Positions 35,682 through 44,614 are shown, numbered from the stretch's first letter. The stretch: 64,000 nucleotides of DNA from Actinomyces sp. B33 (GCF_028437565.1 NZ_JAMRYR010000002.1:372001-436000); one strand, 5' to 3'. Notes: generated by a model not told the origin, from the sequence alone. Translations and numbers: made by a program.

Positions 35682-37036
35682 TGCGCATCGACCTGGTGAC
35701 GATCTTCCCCCAGTACTTCACCGCCCTCGACCTGTCCCTCATCGGCCGCGCCGGCCAATCCGGTCTCCTCGACCTGCGCGTTCACGACCTGCGCGGATGG
35801 ACGACCGACCGGCACCACAGCGTCGACGACGCCCCCTACGGGGGAGGGGCCGGGATGGTCATGCGCCCCGACGTATGGGGCCGGGCCCTCGATGAGGTCC
35901 TCGCCCAGGACCCCAGGGTCGACGAGGCGTCGACCCTGGGGGCGCGCCGCGTCTTGGCGATCCCGACCCCGTCGGGCTCCCCCCTCACTCAGGCGATGGC
36001 CGAGGACCTGGCCGGCGCCGACCACCTCGTCGTCGCCTGCGGGCGCTATGAGGGCATCGATCAGAGGGTCGCCGACTACTACCGGGACGCTGGGCGCGAG
36101 GTCGTCGAGTACTCGATCGGCGACTACGTCCTCAACGGGGGGGAGGCCGCCGCCCTCGTCCTCGTCGAAGCCGTCACCCGGCTCCTCGACGGGTTCATGG
36201 GGAACCCGGAGTCCCTCGTCGAGGAGTCCCACTCGGCGGGGATCCTCGAGTATCCCGCGTACACCCGTCCCCGCTCGTGGCGCGGACTCGAGGTGCCCGA
36301 GGTCCTCCTGGGAGGGGATCACGGGGCCATCCGCAGATGGCGCCAGGAGCGCGCGATCGACCGCACGGTCGAGCGCCGGCCCGATCTCGTCGAGGCCCTG
36401 CCGGCCCGGCTCCTCGACGGCGCCGCGCGCGAGCACCTCGCCTCACGAGGCTACGCGGCCGCGGAGACCGGGGCGCGCCCCCTGGCGATCCGCCCCGCCC
36501 GCCCCGACGAGGCCCCCCGGATCGCCGCCCTGGCCCGTCGAACCTTCCCCCTGGCCTGCCCGGACTCCCTGCCGGCCGAGGCCATCGAGGACTTCTGCCG
36601 TACCGAGCTGTCCGACGAGTCCTTCGATCAGATGCTCGCCGATCCCGCCGCTCACCGCATCCTCGTCGCCCAGGTCGACGCGGACCTCGTCGGCTACACC
36701 CTGACGGTCCTGTCGGGGCCCCGCGGACTGCCCGATGGACTCGTGGGCGGGCGGATCGCGCCCGGCGCCGCCTACCTGTCGAAGTGCTACGTCGACGAGG
36801 CGTGGCACGGGTCGGGGATCGCCGGCGCCCTCCTCGAGGAGGCGGTCGTCGACGTCGAGAGGACCGGTGCGGCCTCCCAGATCGTCTTGGGGACGAACGA
36901 GGCGAACACGAGGGCCCAGCGCTTCTACCGGCGCCACGGCTTTTCCCGCGCCGGGAGACGGGTCTTCGTCGTCGGCGGCGTCGAGAACCGCGACGTCGTC
37001 CTCGTGCGCAAACTCACGACCGCCGTCCCGCGGTGA
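35681..37036 (+). CDS. trmD: tRNA (guanine37-N1)-methyltransferase TrmD with C-terminal GNAT domain
   Basis: Residues 1-265 are a complete Trm[27 protein letters not shown], the SAM-binding knot [14 protein letters not shown] and [13 protein letters not shown], and the C-terminal [11 protein letters not shown]. It makes m1G37 in tRNA, which prevents frameshifting. From residue 268 a second domain begins ([14 protein letters not shown]) and runs to 451 with GNAT acetyltransferase motifs: [21 protein letters not shown] (acetyl-CoA loop, split by sense) and [17 protein letters not shown]. TrmD is normally 230-270 residues, so this is a fusion. No internal stop or frameshift is seen and there is no strong internal start. 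Confidence 0.92.
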   Translation: MRIDLVTIFPQYFTALDLSLIGRAGQSGLLDLRVHDLRGWTTDRHHSVDDAPYGGGAGMVMRPDVWGRALDEVLAQDPRVDEASTLGARRVLAIPTPSGSPLTQAMAEDLAGADHLVVACGRYEGIDQRVADYYRDAGREVVEYSIGDYVLNGGEAAALVLVEAVTRLLDGFMGNPESLVEESHSAGILEYPAYTRPRSWRGLEVPEVLLGGDHGAIRRWRQERAIDRTVERRPDLVEALPARLLDGAAREHLASRGYAAAETGARPLAIRPARPDEAPRIAALARRTFPLACPDSLPAEAIEDFCRTELSDESFDQMLADPAAHRILVAQVDADLVGYTLTVLSGPRGLPDGLVGGRIAPGAAYLSKCYVDEAWHGSGIAGALLEEAVVDVERTGAASQIVLGTNEANTRAQRFYRRHGFSRAGRRVFVVGGVENRDVVLVRKLTTAVPR

Positions 37037-37105
37037 GGCGGGAGCGGGCTCGGCCGGAGGACTCGGATGTGGCACACTGAGGAGGTCCGATCGGGCGCGG
37101 CGGAT

Positions 37106-37195
37106 CCTGCCGCAGGGGGACGCCGGTGCGTCCGAGAGGAGCCGATCACGCAGGCCCCGAGCCTGCCGAATCCGGCGCGACTGACCTGCGGCAGG
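37106..37195 (+). ncRNA. Candidate structured leader RNA of rplS
   Basis: The 90 bases before rplS form a compact fold. CCTGCCGCAGG (37106-37116) and CCTGCGGCAGG (37185-37195) are an exact 11-bp outer stem. Within it are a perfect hairpin GGACGC-CGGT-GCGTCC (37118-37133) and another GCAGGC-CCCGA-GCCTGC (37150-37166); a third, GCCG-AATC-CGGC (37165-37176), overlaps the second by two bases. The outer stem ends seven bases before the AAGGAG site (37202-37207). Autoregulation by L19 is possible but unproven. Confidence 0.6.
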
Positions 37196-37212
37196 TGCGT
37201 CAAGGAGTAACA

Positions 37213-37569
37213 ATGCAGAAGCTGGACGCAGTCGACGCGGCAGCCATCCGTGATGACGTCCCCGCGTTCCGCGCGGGCGACACCGTCAAGGTGCACGTCA
37301 AGGTCATCGAGGGCAGCCGGTCTCGTATCCAGATCTTCCAGGGCGTCGTCATCGCCCGCCGCGGCCACGGCGTGTCCGCCACGTTCACGGTCCGCAAGGT
37401 GTCCTTCGGCGTCGGAGTCGAGCGCACGTTCCCGGTCAACGCCCCCACGATCGACCATATCGAGGTCGTCACCAAGGGCGATGTCCGTCGGGCGAAGCTC
37501 TACTACCTGCGCAATCTTCACGGCAAGGCTGCGAAGATCAAGGAGCACCGCTCGGGCAGCGCGGAGTGA
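37213..37569 (+). CDS. rplS: 50S ribosomal protein L19
   Basis: This 118-residue protein has the L19 signature: [34 protein letters not shown] and the C-terminal [20 protein letters not shown]. It sits at the 30S-50S interface. ATG follows AAGGAG at five bases. It has a 176-base upstream leader and is followed by a strong hairpin (37589-37621) before lepB. Confidence 0.97.
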   Translation: MQKLDAVDAAAIRDDVPAFRAGDTVKVHVKVIEGSRSRIQIFQGVVIARRGHGVSATFTVRKVSFGVGVERTFPVNAPTIDHIEVVTKGDVRRAKLYYLRNLHGKAAKIKEHRSGSAE

Positions 37570-37588
37570 CCCTTCGGCACTGACCGGC

Positions 37589-37621
37589 GCGGGCCCGGTC
37601 CCGTCAAGGGGCCGGGCCCGC
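37589..37621 (+). terminator. Terminator hairpin between rplS and lepB
   Basis: GCGGGCCCGG (37589-37598) pairs exactly with CCGGGCCCGC (37612-37621), with an added inner CCC/GGG pairing. It isolates rplS transcription from lepB, at least in part. Confidence 0.7.
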
Positions 37622-37657
37622 CGCTTCGCCCGCCCCCACCAGACGATCAGGAGGAAC

Positions 37658-38425
37658 ATGGTCGAGCGACGAGGAGACAACGACCGGAGTGACAGCCCCG
37701 GCCCCCTGCATGCGCCCTCGATCGCGGACCTCGATCGGCTCCACGCGGCCGAGCGCACGGGCCCGGGAGCCTGGATCCGCGAGGCCGCGACGATCGTCGT
37801 CATCGCCCTGGTCATCTCGACTCTCCTGCGCGCTTTCGTCGTCCAGGTCTTCTGGATCCCCTCGCCGTCGATGAACCCGACCCTCGTCGAGAACGACCGG
37901 ATCGCCGTCAATCGCGTCGACGCGTTGACCGGCAGCATCGAAAGGGGCGACGTCGTCGTCTTCGACGACGAACTCGGATGGCTGCCGCCGGCCTCGGGCT
38001 CGGAGACGACCATCGGGCGCTGGGCATCGGCCGTGGGCGAGTTCCTCGGCCTCGTCCCGGCCAACGGGGAGCAGACCCTCGTCAAGCGCGTCATCGGGGT
38101 CGGCGGCGACCGTGTCCAGTGCTGCGGGGACGGCGGGCGGCTGATGGTCAACGGGGAGCCCATCGACGAGCCGTACGTCGCGGACGGGCAGGCCCCCTCC
38201 CTCATCGAATTCGACGTCACCGTGCCCGAGGCAGCGGTGTGGGTCATGGGCGACAACCGCTCGAATTCCGCGGATTCCCGCTACCATATGGGTCCGGGGG
38301 AGACTCCCTACGTCTCGGTCGACGCGATCGTCGGCACCGTCGCCGCCGTGATCTGGCCCTTCGGCCATTGGGCGTCGGGCCTGAACGATCCCGGGCCCTT
38401 CTCGAGCGTCCCGGAGCCCAGATGA
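37658..38425 (+). CDS. lepB: Signal peptidase I
   Basis: This 255-residue membrane protease removes signal peptides. One N-terminal transmembrane helix (about residues 37-60) precedes box B with the nucleophile serine (WIPSPSMNPTL). Box C is NDRIAVNR, box D carries the general-base lysine in LVKRVIGVGGDRV, and box E is VMGDNRSNSADSR. Start ATG follows CAGGAGGA. The stop overlaps rnhB (ATGA). It processes substrates routed by Ffh and FtsY. Confidence 0.95.
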   Translation: MVERRGDNDRSDSPGPLHAPSIADLDRLHAAERTGPGAWIREAATIVVIALVISTLLRAFVVQVFWIPSPSMNPTLVENDRIAVNRVDALTGSIERGDVVVFDDELGWLPPASGSETTIGRWASAVGEFLGLVPANGEQTLVKRVIGVGGDRVQCCGDGGRLMVNGEPIDEPYVADGQAPSLIEFDVTVPEAAVWVMGDNRSNSADSRYHMGPGETPYVSVDAIVGTVAAVIWPFGHWASGLNDPGPFSSVPEPR

Positions 38426-39135
38426 CGACGGCGTCGCGTCGGGACGAACTGCTCCTCGCGCGCGACTGGGGGATCGTCGCCGGAATGGACGAGGTCGGCC
38501 GCGGGGCCTTGGCGGGGCCCGTCGCGGTCGGCGTCGCGCTCGTCGACGGGACGTGCGCGGACCCACCGGAGGGGCTGACGGATTCGAAGGCGCTGACCGC
38601 GCGGGCGCGAGCCCGGATCGAGCCCCGGGTGCGCGCGTGGGTCCTCGACTGCGCGGTCGGATGGGCGTCCCCCGGGGAGATCGACCGATGGGGGATCATC
38701 GCGGCGCTCAGGACCGCGGGGCTGCGGGCCCTGGCCGAGGTCGTCGGGAGGGGGAGGACCCCCGGGGGCGTCCTCCTCGACGGATCCCACGACTGGCTCT
38801 CCCCGCCCGAGGATCTGCTCGCCGGGCCGCGCGGCGGCCCTGAAGCGCCGGTCCTGTCGCCGTTCGACGTCGTCACGCGGGTCAAGGCCGATGCGTCCTG
38901 CGCGGTCGTCGCGGCGGCCTCGGTGATCGCCAAGGAGGCGCGGGACGCGCATATGCGCGCCCTGGAGGACCCGGGCTACGACTGGGCGCATAACGTCGGC
39001 TACGCGTCGCCGGCGCATATCGCGGGACTGGCGGGCCTGGGGGCCTGCCGGGAGCACCGCAGGTCGTGGAGGCTGCCGGGGGTGACGGGCCATGCCGGGG
39101 CCCGTGGTGCGCAACCGGGGCGGAAGAAGGGATGA
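38422..39135 (+). CDS. rnhB: Ribonuclease HII
   Basis: This 237-residue enzyme cuts RNA in RNA-DNA hybrids, including single ribonucleotides. The DEDD active site is visible: GMDEVGRGALAGP (Asp, Glu), an Asp in VLLDGSHDW, and an Asp in RVKADASCAVVAAASVIAK. A basic C-terminal tail ends GRKKG. Start overlaps the lepB stop. Confidence 0.95.
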   Translation: MTTASRRDELLLARDWGIVAGMDEVGRGALAGPVAVGVALVDGTCADPPEGLTDSKALTARARARIEPRVRAWVLDCAVGWASPGEIDRWGIIAALRTAGLRALAEVVGRGRTPGGVLLDGSHDWLSPPEDLLAGPRGGPEAPVLSPFDVVTRVKADASCAVVAAASVIAKEARDAHMRALEDPGYDWAHNVGYASPAHIAGLAGLGACREHRRSWRLPGVTGHAGARGAQPGRKKG

Positions 39136-39142
39136 TGGTCGG

Positions 39143-39442
39143 GTGAATGAGGATATTGAAGGCTACGAGAACACCCTCGAGCTCGAGCTGTTCCGCGAGT
39201 ACCGCGACGTCATCGGCCTGTTCAAGTACGTCGTCGAGACCGAGAGGCGCTTCTACCTGTGCAACCAGGTCGATGTGCAGGCCCGTCCCGTCGGCGGCGA
39301 CGTCTTCTTCGAGCTCTCGTTGACGGACGCGTGGGTGTGGGACATCTACCGGTCGTCGCGCTTCGTGCGCTCGGTGCGAGTCATCACCTACAAGGACGTC
39401 AACGTCGAGGAGCTGTCCAAGCCGGAGCTCGACATCCCCTGA
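39143..39442 (+). CDS. DUF2469 family protein
   Basis: This 99-residue acidic protein matches the actinobacterial DUF2469 family (MNEDIEGYENTLELELFREY and FKYVVETERRFYLCN, with DVFFELSLTDAWVWD). Function unknown, but it is nearly always between rnhB and yraN. GATGAT (39131-39136) lies six bases before the GTG, so it may have its own leaderless transcript within the operon. Confidence 0.88.
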   Translation: MNEDIEGYENTLELELFREYRDVIGLFKYVVETERRFYLCNQVDVQARPVGGDVFFELSLTDAWVWDIYRSSRFVRSVRVITYKDVNVEELSKPELDIP

Positions 39443-39555
39443 GCCGGCGCAGCCCCATCCACAGGCGACCGGCGCCCTCGGCCCTCCACAGGGCGGGGGC
39501 GCCTCCTGGTCGCCGGGGCCGGATGCGCGCCACGCTGGCCCCGGAGGTGATCCGG

Positions 39556-39969
39556 ATGAAGGACATCAGGCGCGACCTGGGACTGGCGGGGGAGGACACG
39601 GCTGCCGCCGTCGTCGACGAGGCCGGGCTGACGGTGCTCGGGCGGAACTGGCGCGACGGCAGGCGGGGGGAGATCGATCTGATCGCCGCCGATCCGGCCT
39701 CGGGAACCATTGTCGTCATCGAGGTCAAGACGCGCGTCGGCAATCGGCTCGGCTCCGCCCTTGAGGCCGTCGACTCGCGCAAGCTCCGGCGCCTGAGAGG
39801 GCTCGGGGGCGCCTGGCTCCGGGCCACCGGGACTCGGGCGAGGGCGCGGGTCGACGCCATCGCCATCACGGTGCCGGACCGGGCCAGCGCGCGGCGGGCC
39901 GTCGCCGACCGGATGACGGATCTGCGCGAATGCGGGGCCCGCATCGACTGGGTCGAGGGGCTGTCGTGA
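39556..39969 (+). CDS. yraN: YraN family endonuclease-like protein (UPF0102)
   Basis: This 137-residue protein has the restriction-endonuclease-like core GEDTAAAVVDEAGLTVLGRNWR, split here by sense, then GEIDLIA and VVIEVKTR, where E, D and ExK form the PD-(D/E)XK site. Its role is unclear; it is linked to DNA processing and sits before comM and dprA. The ATG at 39556 is chosen over 39523 because GGAGGTGA directly precedes it. The stop overlaps the comM GTG. Confidence 0.88.
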   Translation: MKDIRRDLGLAGEDTAAAVVDEAGLTVLGRNWRDGRRGEIDLIAADPASGTIVVIEVKTRVGNRLGSALEAVDSRKLRRLRGLGGAWLRATGTRARARVDAIAITVPDRASARRAVADRMTDLRECGARIDWVEGLS

Positions 39970-41525
39970 GCGCCGACGCGCTGGCGGTCGCCCGAAGCGT
40001 CGCGCTCATCGGATTAGAGGGCGCACTCGTCGACGTCGAGACCCACGTCGGGCGGGGCATGGTCGCCTTCACCCTCGTCGGCCTGCCCGACGCCTCGCTG
40101 CGCGAGTCCAAGGAGCGCGTCCGCTCCGCCCTCCAGTCGTGCGGTCTGGAGGTCCTCGACTCGAGGGTCACCGTCAATCTCTCGCCGGCTGGACTGCCCA
40201 AATCCGGTTCGGGGTTCGACGCGGCGATCGCCGCGTCTGTCCTCATCGCCGCGGGGAGCCTGCCGCCCGGACCGTTCGACGGGGCGGTCCTCATCGCCGA
40301 GCTGGGACTGGACGGGTCGATGAGGCCCGTCCGCGGGATCCTCCCCGCCCTGATCGCCGCCAGGTCGCAGGGGATCGATCGGGCCGTCGTCGCCTCCGAC
40401 GGCGTCGACGAGGCCGCGCTGATCCCCGGGATGGACGTCGTCGGATTCGACCACCTCGCCGACCTCGTCGCCTGGGCGGGTGGGAAGGCGGCGCGCCCGA
40501 GGGCCAGAGGATCCCGATCGGCTCCGGCGGCCGAACCGGCCCGGAGAACTCCGGAGGAACGAGGGGCCGCCAGTGATCTGGCCGATGTGCGCGGTCAGAA
40601 CGAGGCGATCGGGGCTCTCGAGGTCGCCGCCGCGGGCGGCCACCATCTCTTCCTCGTCGGAGAGCCCGGTGCGGGTAAGACGATGCTCGCCTCCCGCCTC
40701 GTGACGATCCTGCCGGAGCTCGACGACGCGACGGCCCTGACCTCGACCTCACTCCACTCCCTCGCCGGGGAGCTGGGGACCACGCGGCTGATCCGCAGGC
40801 CCCCGCTGCAGGCCCCCCATCACTCGGCGACGATGGCCTCCCTCATCGGCGGCGGGACGTCGGTGATCCTGCCGGGAGCGGCCTCCCTGGCCCATGGCGG
40901 CGTTCTTCTCCTCGACGAGGCCGCAGAGTTCTCCCCCTCGGTGCTCGACGCGCTGCGGCAACCGCTTGAGGACGGGGAGATCACGATCCACCGGTCGAAG
41001 ATCCGGGCCCGGTACCCGGCGAAGTTCCAGCTCGTCCTCGCCTCGAATCCGTGCCCGTGCGGGGGATCGACGCGGGCGCGCCCGTGTACGTGCTCCTCCC
41101 TGGCCCGGCGTCGTTACATGTCGCGCCTGTCCGGGCCGCTCCTCGATCGCATCGACATCACCGTCGCCATGCGCGCCCCCACTCGGGCGGACCTCGCCGT
41201 CGGCCCGGGACCGTCATCGGCCCAGGTGCGCGAGAGGGTATCGGCCGCGAGGCAGAGGGCTCGACATCGGCTCGCCTCCACCCCGTGGAGGGTCAACGCC
41301 GAGTTGCCGGGCCGGTGGCTGAGAACCGAATCGGGGATCGATCCGAGGATCGTCGACTCCCTCGACCGGGCGGTCGACCGGGGGACCGTGTCGATGCGCG
41401 GCGCCGACCGGGTCCTGCGCCTCATGTGGACCCTCGCCGATCTCGACGGCCGCCCCGCCCCCGATCAGTGCGACGTGGCGCGCGCCCTTCAACTGAGAAC
41501 AGGAGGACCCCATGGGGATCTGTGA
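39966..41525 (+). CDS. comM: YifB/ComM family Mg-chelatase-like AAA+ ATPase
   Basis: This 519-residue protein has an N-terminal Lon-type (ChlI) domain, then an AAA+ core with Walker A GEPGAGKTML and Walker B VLLLDEAAEF, and a C-terminal helical Mg-chelatase domain with SNPCPCGG and TCSS zinc-like cysteines. ComM is a hexameric helicase that aids branch migration during natural transformation. GTG start overlaps yraN; its end overlaps dprA by 14 bases. Confidence 0.93.
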   Translation: MSADALAVARSVALIGLEGALVDVETHVGRGMVAFTLVGLPDASLRESKERVRSALQSCGLEVLDSRVTVNLSPAGLPKSGSGFDAAIAASVLIAAGSLPPGPFDGAVLIAELGLDGSMRPVRGILPALIAARSQGIDRAVVASDGVDEAALIPGMDVVGFDHLADLVAWAGGKAARPRARGSRSAPAAEPARRTPEERGAASDLADVRGQNEAIGALEVAAAGGHHLFLVGEPGAGKTMLASRLVTILPELDDATALTSTSLHSLAGELGTTRLIRRPPLQAPHHSATMASLIGGGTSVILPGAASLAHGGVLLLDEAAEFSPSVLDALRQPLEDGEITIHRSKIRARYPAKFQLVLASNPCPCGGSTRARPCTCSSLARRRYMSRLSGPLLDRIDITVAMRAPTRADLAVGPGPSSAQVRERVSAARQRARHRLASTPWRVNAELPGRWLRTESGIDPRIVDSLDRAVDRGTVSMRGADRVLRLMWTLADLDGRPAPDQCDVARALQLRTGGPHGDL

Positions 41526-42660
41526 CGAGGCGACGCGGCGCGCCGCGTGGTGGACGGGCATCATCGAGCCGGACGACCCCTACGCCCACGCGCTCCGCCT
41601 GGCGCTGGGGGACGAGCGGGCGCGCCGGTGGGCGCAGGCCCCTGAGCCCGGCCCCCTGCCGGATTCGCTCACCGGCCCCGGGAGGGACTGGGCGGGCGCA
41701 TGGGCCCGGTGGCATCCCCGGTGCTCCGGATGGGACGTCGATGCCGAACTCGAGGGGGCCGAGCGACGGGGGATCCGGGTGGTCGCCCGGGATGATCCCG
41801 AGTGGCCGGAGGCCCTCGACCTGCTCGGCGCGCATGCGCCGGCGGCCCTCTGGGTCCGGGGCCGGATCCCGCGCCGGCCGTCGGTGTCGATCGTCGGCGC
41901 GCGGGCCGCCACGCAGGCGGGCATCAGGACGGCCCGGGACCTCGCGTTCGAACTGTCCGATCGAGGCCGCGTCGTCGTCTCCGGCGGGGCCTTCGGCATC
42001 GACATCGCCGCGCACCGCGGGGCCCTCGACGCCGGCGCCCCGACTGTCGCCGTCATGGCCGGCGGCCTGGCGAACCCCTATCCGAAGGCCCACGTCGACG
42101 ACTTCACGAGGATCGTCGATTCCGGCGGGGCTCTCGTCTCGGAGGTTCCTCCGTCCTGGCGCCCCGCCGCCTGGCGGTTCCTCGGGCGCAACCGCGTGAT
42201 CGCCGCCTGGGGCGCGGGCACGGTCGTCGTCGAGGCCGGGGAGAGGTCGGGGGCCCTGGCGACGGCCAGGCGCGCGCTCGATCTGGGACGGCCCGTCGGG
42301 GCCGTTCCGGGCCCCCTCTCGTCCCACGCCTCGAAGGGGTGTCATGCGCTGATGCGCAACGGCGCGGAACTCATCCGGGACGCGGACGACGTCGTCGAGA
42401 TGATCGACCCGATCGGGGCCGGCGCTCAGGGGGCCCTCTTCTCCTCGCCCGTCGAGGAGGACCACGGGGCGCATGCCTTGGAGGCGGGCCAGCGCCGCGT
42501 GTGGGAGGCCCTTCCCGTGCGTGCTCGCGCGGGGCTGTCGGCGCTGGCCCGCTCCTCGGGGCTGTCGGAGCGCGAGGTCCTCGTGGCCCTCGCCGGCCTC
42601 GAACTCGCCGGGTGGGTCGTCTCCGACTCATCGGGATGGCGGAGGAGGCGGGTAGCATGA
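41512..42660 (+). CDS. dprA: DNA-processing protein DprA
   Basis: This 382-residue protein protects incoming single-stranded DNA and loads RecA. The Rossmann core shows SIVGARAATQAGIRTA, VVSGGAFGIDIAAHRGAL, FLGRNRVIAAWG and GALATARRALDLGRPVGAVPG in parts. A C-terminal winged-helix domain (RAGLSALARSSGLSEREVLVA, split by sense) follows. It is coupled to comM and to xerC (ATGA). Whether the strain is competent depends on comEA/comEC genes not seen here. Confidence 0.94.
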   Translation: MGICDEATRRAAWWTGIIEPDDPYAHALRLALGDERARRWAQAPEPGPLPDSLTGPGRDWAGAWARWHPRCSGWDVDAELEGAERRGIRVVARDDPEWPEALDLLGAHAPAALWVRGRIPRRPSVSIVGARAATQAGIRTARDLAFELSDRGRVVVSGGAFGIDIAAHRGALDAGAPTVAVMAGGLANPYPKAHVDDFTRIVDSGGALVSEVPPSWRPAAWRFLGRNRVIAAWGAGTVVVEAGERSGALATARRALDLGRPVGAVPGPLSSHASKGCHALMRNGAELIRDADDVVEMIDPIGAGAQGALFSSPVEEDHGAHALEAGQRRVWEALPVRARAGLSALARSSGLSEREVLVALAGLELAGWVVSDSSGWRRRRVA

Positions 42661-43577
42661 CGGACATGCGCGAGTCCAGCCCCTACGAGCAGTGGCTCGA
42701 CCACCTCGAGCACTCCCGAGGGCTGTCCGAGCACACGGTGCGGGCCTACGGGTCGGATGTCCTGTCCCTGCTCGAGTCCCTCGGCCCGGGAGGGGGGGCG
42801 ACGGCGGAGGACCTGCGCTCCCTCGTCCGCCCGCGGGCCCTGCGATCATGGCTCTCGGCCCGGGCCGCGACCGGGGCCTCGCGGTCCTCGCTGTCGCGTC
42901 AGACCTCGTCGATCCGAAGTTTCTGCTCTTGGGCGAAGGATCACGGGATCCTCGATAAGGACCCCTCGCTGGTCCTCATGTCGGCGCGGCCCGACCAGCG
43001 CCTCCCGCGCGTCATCGACGAGGACGATGCCGCCATGCTCCTCGACCATGCGCGCGCCCGATCCGTCGACGGACCCGTCGCCCTGAGGGACTGGGCGATC
43101 CTGGAGACGATCTACGCGACCGGGATCCGCGTCGCCGAACTGTGCTCCCTCGACACGGGCTCGATCGACACGGCGTCGGCGACGCTACGGGTCGTCGGCA
43201 AGGGAGATAAGGAGCGGACCGTGCCCTTCACCGACGAAGCCGGGCGAGCCCTTGGGGCGTGGATGGAGCGGGGCCGTCCGGCGCTGCTCGGCGCCTCGTC
43301 GGGGTGCGCCCTCTTCCTGGGCCGGCGCGGGGGGAGGATCGACCAGAGGATCGTGCGGACGATGATCCACCGGATGTGCGCGATCGCGGGCGTGCGCGAT
43401 CTCGCCCCCCATGCGCTGCGCCACACGACGGCGACCCACCTCCTTCAGGGAGGCGCCGATCTGCGCGCCGTCCAGGAGATCCTCGGTCACTCCTCCCTGC
43501 GGACGACCCAGCGCTACACCCATGTCGATGCGGGGCGGCTCTCATCGGTCTACCGTCAGGCCCACCCGCGGGCATGA
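42657..43577 (+). CDS. xerC: Tyrosine recombinase XerC
   Basis: This 306-residue recombinase resolves chromosome dimers at dif with XerD. The N-terminal SAM-like core-binding domain (SSPYEQWLDHLEHSRGLS) is followed by the catalytic domain: Arg in TGIRVAEL, Lys in VGKGDKER, HALRHTTATHLL (His and Arg), LGHSSL (His) and the nucleophile Tyr in TQRYTHV. The ATG at 42657 overlaps the dprA stop; a second ATG at 42666 has a TAGCAT box (42653-42658) seven bases before it and could be a leaderless start. The 3' end overlaps the convergent M23 gene by 36 bases. Confidence 0.94.
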   Translation: MTDMRESSPYEQWLDHLEHSRGLSEHTVRAYGSDVLSLLESLGPGGGATAEDLRSLVRPRALRSWLSARAATGASRSSLSRQTSSIRSFCSWAKDHGILDKDPSLVLMSARPDQRLPRVIDEDDAAMLLDHARARSVDGPVALRDWAILETIYATGIRVAELCSLDTGSIDTASATLRVVGKGDKERTVPFTDEAGRALGAWMERGRPALLGASSGCALFLGRRGGRIDQRIVRTMIHRMCAIAGVRDLAPHALRHTTATHLLQGGADLRAVQEILGHSSLRTTQRYTHVDAGRLSSVYRQAHPRA

Positions 43578-44252
43578 CCGATCAGGCGCTCGCTCGGCGC
43601 GCAGTTCGGTGAGCGCGAGGAAACGGCGGGCGACGTAGCGATCACGCGCTCGCTCGGCGCGGAGGGCCCGTCCGCGCCGGCCGATCCGCGTGAGGGCCCC
43701 TGATCCAAGAGGGGGGACGACCCCGTCCGGCGGGATCGGGGACGAGTCCGCCCCGCCGTCCCACGGCTTGAGGTGGGCCGGGCCGGTGAGCATCCGCAGG
43801 GGATCGATATAGCGCTTCGGACCGGTTCTCGCGCCCCAATGAAGGGGGCCGGGATCGTGTCCGGGCTCGACGACGGCGATCGGCCGGCCGGCCGCCACGT
43901 CCTCGCCGACTGCGACGAGGGGGAGGACGGGTTCGAAGGACGACGTGACCGAGCCGTGATCGATGGCGACGACGCCGCGGTCGACGATCCGTCCGGCGAC
44001 GGTCACGGTGCCCGGGGCGGGGGCGACGATGAGGCTCCCGATCGGGGCCGCCAGATCGACTCCCCGGTGGCCGGGGAGCCAGTCGCGCGCCGGGGGGAGG
44101 AAAGCCCGGGTCACGGGCACCGGCCCGGAGGTGGGCCACCGCCACGTCGGATCGTGGACCGGCGCCGCCGACGAGCAGTAGGCGCGCGCTCCTACCGCGA
44201 GGAGGCAGGAGGCCGCGAGGACGGGGAGGACTCGATGACGGAGGAAGGCCAT
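43542..44252 (-). CDS. Exported M23 family metallopeptidase (Rv2891-like)
   Basis: This 236-residue protein has a signal peptide (residues 1-25) and an M23 domain with GHRGVDLAAPIGS (the H-x3-D zinc ligands) and GPLHWGAR in place of the canonical H-x-H, so one of the two histidines is absent. APAPGTVTVAGRIVDRGVV is the usual swivel region. It probably acts on, or simply binds, peptidoglycan. The basic C-terminal 45 residues show no domain and overlap xerC convergently by 36 bases. Its location between xerC and rpsB matches M. tuberculosis Rv2891, from memory. Confidence 0.82.
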   Translation of the reverse strand: MAFLRHRVLPVLAASCLLAVGARAYCSSAAPVHDPTWRWPTSGPVPVTRAFLPPARDWLPGHRGVDLAAPIGSLIVAPAPGTVTVAGRIVDRGVVAIDHGSVTSSFEPVLPLVAVGEDVAAGRPIAVVEPGHDPGPLHWGARTGPKRYIDPLRMLTGPAHLKPWDGGADSSPIPPDGVVPPLGSGALTRIGRRGRALRAERARDRYVARRFLALTELRAERAPDRSCPRVGLTVDR

Positions 44253-44614
44253 GCGCCGAGCCTGGTCGCCCCCGTCCGTCGACGCGACTGCGCAAGAGGT
44301 GGGCTGTGGACGGCGGGACGGGACGGCCCCCTGTGGACGAGCGCGGAGAGGAGCGTCACATCCTCGTCGATCGGAGCCGATACCGACGTGGTCTAAACTA
44401 CTGGGGCACCCGTTCGCGCGGGTGACTTCGCGTGCCATTTCCGCGTCCCCCGTCATCGGCGGTTCGGGCGCGGGGCGCGGCGCCGCGGTCCTTTAGTTAG
44501 GAGGCGCCGGTCATGGCACTAGGGCCCGAACCGGGGCTTCCGGCCGGGCGTCAACCCAATATCACGGGGCGTCGAGCCCCGAAGATCCCGCGGAAGCGGG
44601 GGAAGGACGATGCA
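44253..44614 (+). promoter_or_regulatory. rpsB promoter and structured leader
   Basis: This is the only gap over 300 bases. The first 140 bases, next to the divergent M23 gene, show nothing clear. TAAACT (44394-44399) is a good -10. Perfect hairpins follow at 44565-44581 (CGGGGC, GTCGA, GCCCCG) and 44587-44600 (CCCGC, GGAA, GCGGG), just before the GGAAGGA site (44601-44607). An ATG at 44513, eight bases after AGGAGG (44499-44504), is in frame with rpsB and has no stop between. Confidence 0.6.

Noticed and set aside
36482-37036. The GNAT domain as a separate gene with its own start.
   Set aside because: The frame is continuous with trmD, there is no stop, and no convincing ribosome site or ATG stands near residue 268.
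44290-44345. Repeated CTGTGGAC-like words, considered as DnaA boxes or an origin.
   Set aside because: They do not match TTATCCACA well, are few, and no dnaA/dnaN genes are nearby.
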